64,000 nucleotides of DNA from HGM04593 sp045646845 (lineage in GTDB: Bacteria > Bacteroidota > Bacteroidia > Bacteroidales > Bacteroidaceae): positions 1 through 64,000 of the forward strand of contig JAZRLO010000002.1 in assembly GCA_045646845.1 (NCBI GenBank), in the 5' to 3' direction. The notes under the pieces are model-generated. The model worked only from the letters and a program-made list of their open reading frames with translations. It was not told the DNA's origin and made no database searches. Each line of letters opens with the position of its first letter. Position 1 is the first letter of the stretch. Shown piece by piece: positions 34,701-42,315 of this stretch. The position numbers and the translations under genes are program-made.

Positions 34701-36084
34701 CGCCACCATCCTTGCTATAGACATTACGCCACTGAAGGTCGTTGCTGTCACGGTTGCCGAGCCAGCCCACAGCCACACCGCCCGAGCAACCGTTCTTCTC
34801 GGCATAGATTGCTGTGCCATATACCTCGTGGTTCTTTATCTCCTGGTAATCGGTGAGCCATGCTGTCTCGGCCTCATACACCTTGCGTTCAAGACGCTCA
34901 TCGGCCTCGAGCTTGTATATACGTGTACCATGCGCAGGAACAGTCACCGAATAGGAACCCTCATATACACCTTTGTCCTTTTTCTCAAACAGGTCGCGCA
35001 CCTTGACATCACCGGCAAGGTCGAGCTGTGAGAAACTGATGCTCATCTCAATAGCGGAGTTTGTAGGATTGTAGAAAGCCACCGCACGCTTGGTGCCGTA
35101 CTTCTCCTCTACATCCTTCACAAGCACATAGCCGCCGTTCTCACGCTTCACGACGTATGCCTGCAAACCAAGAGTGTTCTGGTTGAGTGCAATGAGTTCC
35201 TTGTTCTGCATCAGCTCAAGCGCGTTGCCCTTTATGTCGTTCATATCGCAACCGATGAGCAGCGGCGAACTCATTATACACCACATACCGAAGTGTGTCT
35301 TGTCCTCCTCCTCGGTCAATCCACGACCCACCTCAAGCATATCCATGTCATTGTAACGGCCATAGCTTGTATAAGCCGACAGATATAGGCTCTGGTTGAT
35401 AATGCTCTTTACAGACTCCCAACCAAGATAGATATCCTCGGTTGTGCGCCACGAATCGGCAATCTCGCATGCCCATGTACCGGGAAATGCCCAACGGCAT
35501 ATGTTCCAGGTGATGTCGTCACGACCTACCGCCTTTATTGCCGCCGCAATCTCCTTATAGCGCTGCTCCACGTCAAGGTCAAGACCCTCGTCGTTGTTGC
35601 CGGCATCGGCACCGCAATAGTCAATCTTTATAAAATCGAAATTGAGTTTGTCAGGGTTAAAATAGAGGTCGAAATCGGCAGCATCATGGCCATAAAGACC
35701 AACGCCACGGCCAATTTCATCCTTTGGTTTGCCCCAATAAGAGGCACAGGTGTTACGGCCTGCGTCACTGTATATACCGGCTTTCAATCCCTTTGCATGA
35801 ATATAATCCACAAGACCGCGCAAACCATTGGGGAAACGTTCGGGGTGAATAAGCAGATTACCCTCGGCATCACGTCCGCCAAAGAAACCGTCATCTATAT
35901 TTATGTGGTCGTAACCACACTCCTTGAATCCAAGCTCAACCATGGCATCTGCCTGTGCCTGAATTACAGAATCGTTGATTTGGAAACCATAGGTATTCCA
36001 CGAACTCCAGCCCATGAGGGGCGGATTGTCGGCCGCTGCACAAAGAGGCAAAGACAGCACAAAAGCGTAAAACAATCTTTTCAT
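31798..36084 (-). CDS. Secreted bifunctional glycoside hydrolase GH27-GH16
   Basis: A 1428-residue multidomain protein. Signal peptide 1-18. GH27 alpha-galactosidase-type domain, about 20-395 (LMGWSSWNTYG; nucleophile Asp155 in FIKIDYCGAD, likely acid/base Asp217 in WRTTEDI). CBM35-like domain about 402-535 (VYEAETAW). Two GEVED-like domains (about 545-722 and 835-1005), each followed by a B-repeat-like segment. GH16 domain about 1108-1350, with catalytic GEIDIWE (Glu1227, Asp1229, Glu1232). A C-terminal sorting-like domain, about 1368-1428, ends FELPQGVYVVGEKMIFLR. Probably surface-exposed or secreted. It would remove terminal alpha-galactose (or beta-L-arabinopyranose) and cut an internal beta-linkage of the same glycan. 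No SusC/SusD is beside it. Confidence 0.93.
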   Translation of the reverse strand: MKRLFYAFVLSLPLCAAADNPPLMGWSSWNTYGFQINDSVIQAQADAMVELGFKECGYDHINIDDGFFGGRDAEGNLLIHPERFPNGLRGLVDYIHAKGLKAGIYSDAGRNTCASYWGKPKDEIGRGVGLYGHDAADFDLYFNPDKLNFDFIKIDYCGADAGNNDEGLDLDVEQRYKEIAAAIKAVGRDDITWNICRWAFPGTWACEIADSWRTTEDIYLGWESVKSIINQSLYLSAYTSYGRYNDMDMLEVGRGLTEEEDKTHFGMWCIMSSPLLIGCDMNDIKGNALELMQNKELIALNQNTLGLQAYVVKRENGGYVLVKDVEEKYGTKRAVAFYNPTNSAIEMSISFSQLDLAGDVKVRDLFEKKDKGVYEGSYSVTVPAHGTRIYKLEADERLERKVYEAETAWLTDYQEIKNHEVYGTAIYAEKNGCSGGVAVGWLGNRDSNDLQWRNVYSKDGGEYTLRVYFVTGDNRTMKLSVNGGTPMTYTGNSGGWGTVGVAEFDVVLEKGENVVRLFNESGYMGDIDKMEVVNKNAPVVTEDYPVIFDKNQGYTHGSRRLNSVSLGNQTLQLPTPLKVYSKIDNPAFHAKAGETVTPTFGFAGTWMNGFVYLDRGQDGAFEAKLNADGSIPAGSDIMAFSYAEPSLGSGTGYNSKGERVSNTNVLNPPAFTVPADMAPGFYRMRYKVDWASIDPAGRSEDGNGILQNGGAVCDVVLNVHNGQCALAVEATGGALLSAVGEALPAAVPFGEPLVFAVVPNDGYVLDAVKVLHGHNFNGPEKLHGVKQYSEEIIPGTFVKDGKVTIPAEYIDGDVVITAIFANAAGGVGGDGYALSFDKDAQVPGEHRYLVLFNNMDNSPSGPDTYRDAYRVATDEDQTGSYALEGTREIDVIIENFAGEDIKNVYMYIDLNNDGKFVALLNEDGLPAMSSELVAFSCHNGIDSEGNPAQKGTVATLPTVVLDDAIPAGVYRMRLKLDTDNINPGGSENFVAENGLIIDYLINIVGDKRKLTLHTVDGSIDGVDNTALPMMIEYDEMITYVLRGAPGYKCDKVIVRHGYNLDGEQYVNGNLQWREVEEKVNVNAKEHLVPAWCLDGDVALFAEFEPEEGNEWQLVFSDEFNAADMSQPVDEKWMRCQRYGATWNRWLSDSKEVIYLQGGDLVARAIPNPDQESDPVPMITGGIKSNNRFGFTYGYVEARIKSNPWTGNFPAFWMMPEDQSAGWPDCGEIDIWETIDSQERSWHTVHSNWTYDLGNTNNPKSSFNVATSHDRYHTYGLEWDAKTLIWYVDGKEVGRYAKSVNATQLSQGQWPFDKHFHLILNQSVGNNAWAAEADVNHTYETRFDWVRVYQKKGMKNTDGTVGVTAVNEVSQLEVRPVDGGVVVFSQKPVNVAVYDAAGRCVAKALVRDEYRFELPQGVYVVGEKMIFLR

Positions 36085-36131
36085 ATTATGGTTATTTTAA
36101 ACAATTTCCGCACTCTATTAAATAAATTTAT

Positions 36132-36163
36132 CAAAGATATATATATTAACGGAAATATGCAAA
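36132..36163 (-). promoter_or_regulatory. Promoter for the GH27-GH16 gene
   Basis: Minus-strand -7 box TATCTTTG (36139-36132) and TTTG -33 box (36163-36160), spacer 20 nt, about 48 bp before the ATG. Confidence 0.68.
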
Positions 36164-36237
36164 TTGAGCCTCTTTTTAATTAGTGCCACAAATGTCGCCC
36201 GGCTTGTGCAATCACAACAAGCAGACTATCGAGACAC

Positions 36238-36268
36238 TTGCTTATCTCTGTTTTTCTTGCTATATTTG
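36238..36268 (+). promoter_or_regulatory. Promoter for uvrB
   Basis: TTG at 36238-36240 and perfect -7 box TATATTTG at 36261-36268, spacer 20 nt. It is divergent from the GH27-GH16 promoter. The leader is about 24 nt. I see no LexA-like operator. Confidence 0.65.
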
Positions 36269-36298
36269 CGGTTCAACTTTTTTTACAGGACACAGAAT

Positions 36299-38329
36299 AT
36301 GAAATTCCAGCTTGTATCAGATTATGCCCCCATGGGCGACCAGCCCGAAGCCATTGCACAGCTTGTAGAGGGCGTAAAGAACGGAATCCCGGCACAGACA
36401 CTGCTTGGTGTCACCGGCTCGGGCAAGACCTTTACTATGGCAAACGTCATAAAGGAAATCAACCGCCCCACCCTCATTTTGAGCCACAACAAGACTTTGG
36501 CAGCACAGCTCTACAATGAGTTCAAGGGATTCTTCCCCAACAACGCTGTGGAGTATTACGTTTCGTACTATGACTACTACCAACCCGAGGCATACATTCC
36601 CTCGAGCGATACTTACATTGAGAAAGACCTTGCCATCAACGATGAGATTGACAAACTGAGGCTTGCCGCAACATCGGCGCTACTGTCGGGCCGCAAGGAT
36701 GTCGTTGTCATCTCCTCCGTATCGTGCATCTACGGCATGGGCAACCCCAGTGACTTCTACAATAATGTGATTGAGATACGTGTGGGGCAGAAGATAGACC
36801 GCAACGTCTTTCTGCGCAAGCTTGTGGGCAGCCTCTACACCAGAAACGACATGGACCTGTCGCGCGGTAACTTCCGTGTAAAAGGCGACACGGTAGAGGT
36901 AAGCCTTGCATACAGCGACCACGTGCTGAGAATTACATTTTGGGACGATGACATAGACAGCATAGAAGAGATAGACAGCGTCACTAGAGTACGCATTGCC
37001 ACCTTTGACGACTACAGGATATACCCGGCAAACCTGTTCATGACAACAAAGGAGAGCACCGAACGTGCCATAACCGAAATTGAGAAGGACCTTGCCGACC
37101 GCGAGGAATATTTCCGCGAGATAGGCAAGCCATTGGAAGCCAAACGTCTGCACGAACGCGTGACATATGACATTGAGATGCTTCGCGAACTGGGACACTG
37201 CTCGGGCATAGAGAACTACTCACGCTACTTCGACGGCCGCGAAGCCGGTACACGCCCCTACTGCCTGCTCGACTTCTTCCCCGACGACTTCTTGCTCATA
37301 ATAGACGAAAGCCATGTAAGTGTGCCACAGATACATGCCATGTACGGCGGTGACCGCGCCCGCAAGACAAACCTTGTGGAGTTCGGGTTCCGCCTGCCGG
37401 CGGCATTCGACAACCGCCCGTTGAAATTCGAGGAGTTCGAGAAACTGACCCCACAAACGATATATGTAAGCGCAACCCCGGCCGACTACGAACTGGACAG
37501 AAGCGAAGGAATAATCGTTGAACAGGTAATACGCCCTACCGGACTGCTCGACCCCATAATTGAGGTACGTCCCATAGCCAACCAGGTCGATGACCTTATG
37601 GAGGAGATACAGTTGCGCGTGGAAAGGGAGGAGCGCGTTCTCGTGACGACACTGACAAAGCGCATGGCCGAGGAGCTCACCGAGTACCTGCTGAAGAACG
37701 GTGTACGCTGCAACTACATTCACAGCGACGTTGACACCCTCGACCGCATACAGATAATGACCGACCTCCGCGAGGGACTTTATGACGTGCTCATTGGTGT
37801 AAACCTGCTTCGCGAAGGTCTTGACCTGCCCGAAGTTTCACTCGTAGCCATACTCGATGCCGACAAGGAGGGATTCCTGCGCAACCACCGCTCGCTGACA
37901 CAGACAGCCGGACGTGCAGCACGAAACGTCAACGGACTTGTGATATTCTATGCCGACAAGATAACGGACAGCATGAAACGCACCATGGACGAGACCAGAC
38001 GCCGCCGCGAGAAACAGATGCGTTACAACGAAGAGAACGGCATAACGCCGACACAGATAAAGAAGGAGATAACCAATGCGCTTGCACTGGAGAAACGCGA
38101 AGGCGACGGCAGGGGCAGAAAGATGTACAGCGAGGAGACCGTTGCACAACCTATCGCCTGCGACCCTATTGTGGAGTACATGAGTGCCGAGCAGCTTGAA
38201 AAGAGCATAGAACGCACGCGCCGCCTGATGGAGAAGGCTGCCGAGAAGATGGAGTTCATCGAAGCCGCACAATACCGCGACGAGATGTTCAAGCTACAGG
38301 AGATACTGAAGATGAAAGATGAAAGATGA
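36299..38329 (+). CDS. uvrB: Excinuclease ABC subunit B
   Basis: A 676-residue nucleotide-excision-repair helicase. Walker A is LLGVTGSGKTFTM, the damage-verifying beta-hairpin YVSYYDYYQPEAYIP, and helicase motif II IIDESHVSVPQ. LREGLDLPEVSLVAILDADKEGFLR precedes QTAGRAARN. The C-terminal UVR motif (about 636-670, RRLMEKAAEKMEFIEAAQYRDEM) binds UvrA and UvrC. The frame opens at 36164, but the promoter and the opening MKFQLVSDYAPMGDQPEAI place the start at 36299. The last five codons are built of 7-bp tandem repeats. Confidence 0.98.
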   Translation: MKFQLVSDYAPMGDQPEAIAQLVEGVKNGIPAQTLLGVTGSGKTFTMANVIKEINRPTLILSHNKTLAAQLYNEFKGFFPNNAVEYYVSYYDYYQPEAYIPSSDTYIEKDLAINDEIDKLRLAATSALLSGRKDVVVISSVSCIYGMGNPSDFYNNVIEIRVGQKIDRNVFLRKLVGSLYTRNDMDLSRGNFRVKGDTVEVSLAYSDHVLRITFWDDDIDSIEEIDSVTRVRIATFDDYRIYPANLFMTTKESTERAITEIEKDLADREEYFREIGKPLEAKRLHERVTYDIEMLRELGHCSGIENYSRYFDGREAGTRPYCLLDFFPDDFLLIIDESHVSVPQIHAMYGGDRARKTNLVEFGFRLPAAFDNRPLKFEEFEKLTPQTIYVSATPADYELDRSEGIIVEQVIRPTGLLDPIIEVRPIANQVDDLMEEIQLRVEREERVLVTTLTKRMAEELTEYLLKNGVRCNYIHSDVDTLDRIQIMTDLREGLYDVLIGVNLLREGLDLPEVSLVAILDADKEGFLRNHRSLTQTAGRAARNVNGLVIFYADKITDSMKRTMDETRRRREKQMRYNEENGITPTQIKKEITNALALEKREGDGRGRKMYSEETVAQPIACDPIVEYMSAEQLEKSIERTRRLMEKAAEKMEFIEAAQYRDEMFKLQEILKMKDER

Positions 38330-38338
38330 AAGATGAAA
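38311..38338 (+). repeat. Four tandem copies of GATGAAA at the 3' end of uvrB
   Basis: GATGAAA is repeated exactly four times (38311-38338) and contains the uvrB stop at 38327-38329. Seven is not a multiple of three, so a change in copy number alters the frame of the last residues. GAGCAAAGAGC follows directly. Confidence 0.8.
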
Positions 38339-38346
38339 GAGCAAAG

Positions 38347-38407
38347 AGCCCGTCAGGGCAACTGAATAGCCTTTTAGCCCTTATAGCTATTTCAGCCATT
38401 TCGGGCT
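38347..38407 (+). terminator. Terminator of uvrB
   Basis: Outer stem AGCCCG/CGGGCT (38347-38352, 38402-38407) encloses CTGAATAGC/GCTATTTCAG (one bulge). TTTTAAG follows. It overlaps the 3' end of the pseudogene on the other strand. Confidence 0.6.
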
Positions 38408-38706
38408 TTTAAGAGAAGCACCAAACCAACCGGCAGCAGGAAGGAAAATGCTGTTGCCATTGGGACCGGTTACCTTGTAACCATTTACGCCTTTATAGGT
38501 GGTCCAGTTCCAAGTGCAACGTTCTATAAGTTCTTCAAATTCTTCCTTTGTAGGCAAACGCCAACTGCCACCCCACTGAGCGCGAGCTACATCATAGGTG
38601 GAGTTCCCTCTATACTGCCAATAGACTTACCGTCTGTAGAACAGTTTTCTTCTGTGAAACTTGTTTTGGTTGTGGTTTCTCCCCACGCGTAATAATTGCC
38701 GTATTC
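38387..38706 (-). pseudogene. Frameshifted remnant of a FISUMP domain
   Basis: Directly downstream of the intact FISUMP gene, the minus strand encodes EYGNYYAWGETTTKTSFTEE, then shifts frame near 38612-38622. It continues as GNSTYDVARAQWGGSWRLPT, then EEFEELIERCTWNWTTYKG and VTGPNGNSIFLPAAGWFGAS, and stops at 38387. These match the two domains of the neighbouring protein (AWGE, WGGGWRMPT, VTGPNGNSIFLP). A stop codon immediately precedes the fragment and there is no start. It is a decayed domain or gene copy. Confidence 0.85.
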
Positions 38707-38716
38707 CTAAGCTCGA

Positions 38717-40543
38717 TTACTCACATACAGCGCGTATTACAATACCATAGTGACGATGATAACCATCCATAATCTTACCCTTCTTACTTATGTACATAAG
38801 AATAGCTATATCAGAATTTCCCCTACTGCATTCATTAATCCAATACACTCCACTTTTATTTTTCATTTGAGATGATATCTTGTCAAAATAGCCACTGCTT
38901 GTAACTGGCAGGAAAATACTGTTACCATTAGGACCTGTCACCATATATCCAGGTATTCCGTTAACCTCAGTCCATTTCCATATACACTTGTCGAAGAGTT
39001 CCCGTACCTCTTTACTTGTAGGCATGCGCCAACCCCCACCCCAATTCACATGGGCGGCATCATCTTCGGGGTCAATAATATTCTTTTTATCAACTTTGGA
39101 TGAATACTTGGTAATTTTATATTTATCGCCATTCTTGCAATATTTATAATTGCTCCAGCCATATCTACTCTTTTCCTCGGTTTCGGCCCAAGCAAAAAGA
39201 GTTCCATTTTCTTCGGGACTGTCAGCACCGATATTGCAGCTTGCCCAATAAACACTGAGTCCCAAATCTACAGCCCTTTTATCGGTCACCGCATTTTTTT
39301 TGGCTACAGGCAAATCCTTATCAGGAGTATCGTTACCCACTTCAGATTCAACACATAATGCCATTAGGACAATATCTTCTGTAACTGTAAAAATATACAT
39401 CATATCTTTACTTACAAGTTGGTTTGAACCTTCACGGAACCATCCTACAAACTCCGAACCTTCGGCAGGAGATACAACTGCAGCAATTTCCCTACCTTTT
39501 TCCAACACTTCGGTTACACGGGAGTTGTCATCTACCTCCAAATAGTTTCCTCCTTCTACGTAAACTGAACCATTTCCTTTGCAATAAAGCGTAACACTAT
39601 ATTCAGAGCACCCTGTTTCAACCTCCTTAAACACAGCTACAAGATAACAGTTCTTATCCACTGCGAAAGTGTAAGAAGCATTGCGGCTTACAACCTCATC
39701 GGTTCCTCGTACATACCAACCAACGAACTCAGAACCTTCAGTTCCTTTGGCAACGACTGTAATATTCTCACCCGTTGCAACCTTAACAGTTTTGCCCGAT
39801 TCACCTACAATAGAAACAGAACCATTGCCTTTAGCAGAAACTGCAATCTTGTATTTTTTTTCTGCAGCTTTACCGCCTTTGCCCGCCACATTACACACCG
39901 GGCGTATCTGTAAACCGTTAGAACGTTCATGACATGTAAAGCCAACATCATAATAGTTAACTCCTAAACAATAGGCAAAAGCATCACCGTAGTTAACATC
40001 GTCCAAAGAAGCCAACCAATAGTAACCGAATCCTTCATCGAGCTTCTCAGAACCGACAAAAGCTCCGCCTGCAGGCAAGAAGATACTGTTACCGTTGGAG
40101 CCCGTCACCTTACATCCAGGAACACTGTCCACCACGACCCATTCCCAAGAACAGTTGTCTTTCAGTTCCTGCATATCGTCTCGTGTCGGCATACGCCAAT
40201 TACCGCCACAATTGTATCGTACCGCATCATCATCGCTATCGAGAGTCATCTTGTTGTCAACAACGCCCATTTCGCTGTCCGTACAATACTTGGTGAATTT
40301 ATTTCCGTCCCACCATTTGTAATTATCCAAACTATAATTCTCTTTTGAAGCCACCTCTCCCCAAGCATAATATCCACCTATTTCTTCAGGTTTTGTTGCG
40401 CCTAAGTTACTGGTTGCCCACTTTGTTCCGCTGGGAAGAGCCAAATCAACGAATTCATGTGTTTCAAGGCTGTTGCCATCACTACCGGCACTACAGGGAA
40501 GCTGAAGCACCATACCTAATAATGCAAAAAAGAGTTTCTTCAT
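38717..40543 (-). CDS. Secreted protein with two FISUMP domains and two B-repeats
   Basis: A 608-residue exported protein (signal MKKLFFALLGMVLQLPCSAGS). It has two copies of the Fibrobacter succinogenes major paralogous domain (about 30-218 and 425-608), each with DLxLxSGxxWAxxNxGA, YAWGE/FAWAE, WRMPT and VTGxNGNSIFLP. Between them are two InlB B-type repeats (about 228-310 and 314-400), recognisable from GNGSV and GSEFVGW. Such proteins are cell-surface and of unknown function; the FISUMP fold resembles the SUMF1/C-type lectin type. No enzyme motif. A frameshifted third domain follows it. Confidence 0.88.
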   Translation of the reverse strand: MKKLFFALLGMVLQLPCSAGSDGNSLETHEFVDLALPSGTKWATSNLGATKPEEIGGYYAWGEVASKENYSLDNYKWWDGNKFTKYCTDSEMGVVDNKMTLDSDDDAVRYNCGGNWRMPTRDDMQELKDNCSWEWVVVDSVPGCKVTGSNGNSIFLPAGGAFVGSEKLDEGFGYYWLASLDDVNYGDAFAYCLGVNYYDVGFTCHERSNGLQIRPVCNVAGKGGKAAEKKYKIAVSAKGNGSVSIVGESGKTVKVATGENITVVAKGTEGSEFVGWYVRGTDEVVSRNASYTFAVDKNCYLVAVFKEVETGCSEYSVTLYCKGNGSVYVEGGNYLEVDDNSRVTEVLEKGREIAAVVSPAEGSEFVGWFREGSNQLVSKDMMYIFTVTEDIVLMALCVESEVGNDTPDKDLPVAKKNAVTDKRAVDLGLSVYWASCNIGADSPEENGTLFAWAETEEKSRYGWSNYKYCKNGDKYKITKYSSKVDKKNIIDPEDDAAHVNWGGGWRMPTSKEVRELFDKCIWKWTEVNGIPGYMVTGPNGNSIFLPVTSSGYFDKISSQMKNKSGVYWINECSRGNSDIAILMYISKKGKIMDGYHRHYGIVIRAVCE

Positions 40544-40588
40544 AGTATTTATTTTACTCTGTTATCTATTCTCTGTTATCTGTACTCT

Positions 40589-41293
40589 TTATTTGTACAG
40601 CAGAAAAATACACGGAATCTTTGACAAATCGGGCACATTCCCCTTCCACTCCTTTACGGTGCGTGTCTTGGCATACTCACCATCGCAGGTAAGGTTCGCA
40701 GCAATGCACAACTTTGTCTGTGAACGGCAGGTTGCAAGTATATCCTCTAACATCTTGCCGTTGCGGTATGGAGTTTCAATGAACAGCTGTGTCTGGTCCT
40801 CGTTATATATGCGCTGTTCCAGTTTACGCAGAGCCTTTATGCGCTCATCGGGCTTTACAGGCAGGTAGCCGTTGAAAGCAAAGCTCTGGCCGTTGAAGCC
40901 CGATGCCATCACAGAAAGGATTATGCTCGATGGCCCTACAAGCGGAACAACCTTTAACCCTTTGCGCTGAGCAATGGCAACGACATCGGCACCGGGGTCG
41001 GCAACGGCCGGGCAGCCTGCCTCGGAAATAACTCCCATCGGCTTGCCCTCCTGCAATGGTTTGAGATAGCCGGCAACATCCTGTGGCGAGGTATGCTTGT
41101 TCAGTTCAAAAAACTGAGAACCGTCGATATCGAACTGTGGGTCAACCTTACGCAGAAAACGGCGGGCTGAACGAACGTCCTCGACTATGAAATGACGTAT
41201 GCCTGAAATTATCCCGCTATTATACTGCGGCAGGACGTTACCTAATGGTGTGTCGCCTAATGTTACAGGTATAAGATATAATGCAGTTTCCAT
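40589..41293 (-). CDS. rsmI: RsmI-like SAM-dependent methyltransferase (tetrapyrrole methylase fold)
   Basis: A 234-residue methyltransferase of the tetrapyrrole methylase fold, starting METALYLIPVTLGDTPLGNVLP. ISEAGCPAVADPGADVV is the glycine/proline SAM-binding loop, and VGPSSIILSVMASGFNGQSFAFNGYLP is typical of RsmI, which methylates the ribose of C1402 in 16S rRNA. It is shorter than E. coli RsmI (about 286), lacking the C-terminal part, so the exact target is uncertain. The start at 41293 gives a 4-bp gap after the GT2 gene; the frame extends far upstream inside that gene and is rejected. Last in the mtaB-GT2-rsmI unit. Confidence 0.87.
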   Translation of the reverse strand: METALYLIPVTLGDTPLGNVLPQYNSGIISGIRHFIVEDVRSARRFLRKVDPQFDIDGSQFFELNKHTSPQDVAGYLKPLQEGKPMGVISEAGCPAVADPGADVVAIAQRKGLKVVPLVGPSSIILSVMASGFNGQSFAFNGYLPVKPDERIKALRKLEQRIYNEDQTQLFIETPYRNGKMLEDILATCRSQTKLCIAANLTCDGEYAKTRTVKEWKGNVPDLSKIPCIFLLYK

Positions 41294-41297
41294 TGTT

Positions 41298-42311
41298 CTA
41301 TTTTTCCAGTTGTGAATATGTTTTTCTTCCAAGCAGATAGTAACGCCAAAGTATCGAAAAGGATGAACGTCCGAATACCTTGCCTGACTTTGCCGCGAAG
41401 TTTTCCTCACGTACAGCCGCATAGCTGCCTCGCATCTTCCTGTAGTCGCGCCTTGCACGCAGAACAGCCTTGAAATCTCCCCAATGGAACGTTGCAAGGA
41501 ACTTGAACGCCGCCACATAGTCAAGCAGTGCTCGCATGCGCATCACCGGGCGCAGCTCATCGGCCGGGAGATTCTTGTATAGCATGAGCAGATTGTTGCG
41601 GAAATTCAGGTATGTCTTGCGTGGGTTACTCTTGTTTAGCGTTGCACCACCCACATGATATACTCGGCTCTGCGGCACGACATATAATCCGCCACCGCGC
41701 GCCTGCATACGCCAGCAGAGGTCAATTTCCTCCATATGTGCAAAGAAACGGCCGTCCAGTCCTCCGGCAGCCCTGTATGCATCACTGCGAACCATCATTG
41801 CCGCGCCGGTTGTCCAGAAGATGCGGCATACATCGTCGTACTGCCCCTTATCCTCCTCGACGTTGTCAAAAAGACGTCCGCGGCAGTAGGGATAACCGTA
41901 CCGGTCAATGAAGCCGCCCGATGCCCCGGCATATTCGAACGTCGATTTATTCTTGTAAGAGAGCACTTTCGGCTGACAGGCGACAGCATCCTTATCGGAA
42001 TCCATGAATTCGACCAACGGGGCAAGCCAACAGGCTGTCACCTCCACATCCGAATTCAGGAGCAGCCAATATTCGGCATCGACCTGTTGGAGTGCTTTGT
42101 TGTACCCCTCGGCGAAACCATAGTTACGGTCGAGAAGAACAAGGCGGACCTGAGGGAATCCATTCCGTATGACCTCTACGGAATTGTCGGTTGAAGCATT
42201 GTCGGCAACGACAATTGCCGCTCCCTGCGAGTGCTCAATCACTCCCGGAAGAAAAGTGCGCAACATCTCCGCACCATTGTAGTTCAATATGACAACCGCA
42301 ACCTTTTCCAT
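41298..42311 (-). CDS. Family 2 glycosyltransferase
   Basis: A 337-residue GT-A fold transferase. It starts MEKVAVVILNYNGAEMLRTFL, with the nucleotide-binding VVADNASTDNSVEVI, the DxD-like LLLNSDVEV and the catalytic acidic HMEEIDLCWR (about 197-206). It resembles rhamnosyltransferase-type GT2 enzymes that build cell-surface polysaccharides. A C-terminal helical region with basic residues may attach it to the membrane. It lies 4 bp after mtaB and 4 bp before rsmI. The functional link to RNA modification is unclear, though the grouping is common in Bacteroidales. Confidence 0.92.
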   Translation of the reverse strand: MEKVAVVILNYNGAEMLRTFLPGVIEHSQGAAIVVADNASTDNSVEVIRNGFPQVRLVLLDRNYGFAEGYNKALQQVDAEYWLLLNSDVEVTACWLAPLVEFMDSDKDAVACQPKVLSYKNKSTFEYAGASGGFIDRYGYPYCRGRLFDNVEEDKGQYDDVCRIFWTTGAAMMVRSDAYRAAGGLDGRFFAHMEEIDLCWRMQARGGGLYVVPQSRVYHVGGATLNKSNPRKTYLNFRNNLLMLYKNLPADELRPVMRMRALLDYVAAFKFLATFHWGDFKAVLRARRDYRKMRGSYAAVREENFAAKSGKVFGRSSFSILWRYYLLGRKTYSQLEK

Positions 42312-42315
42312 TCAA

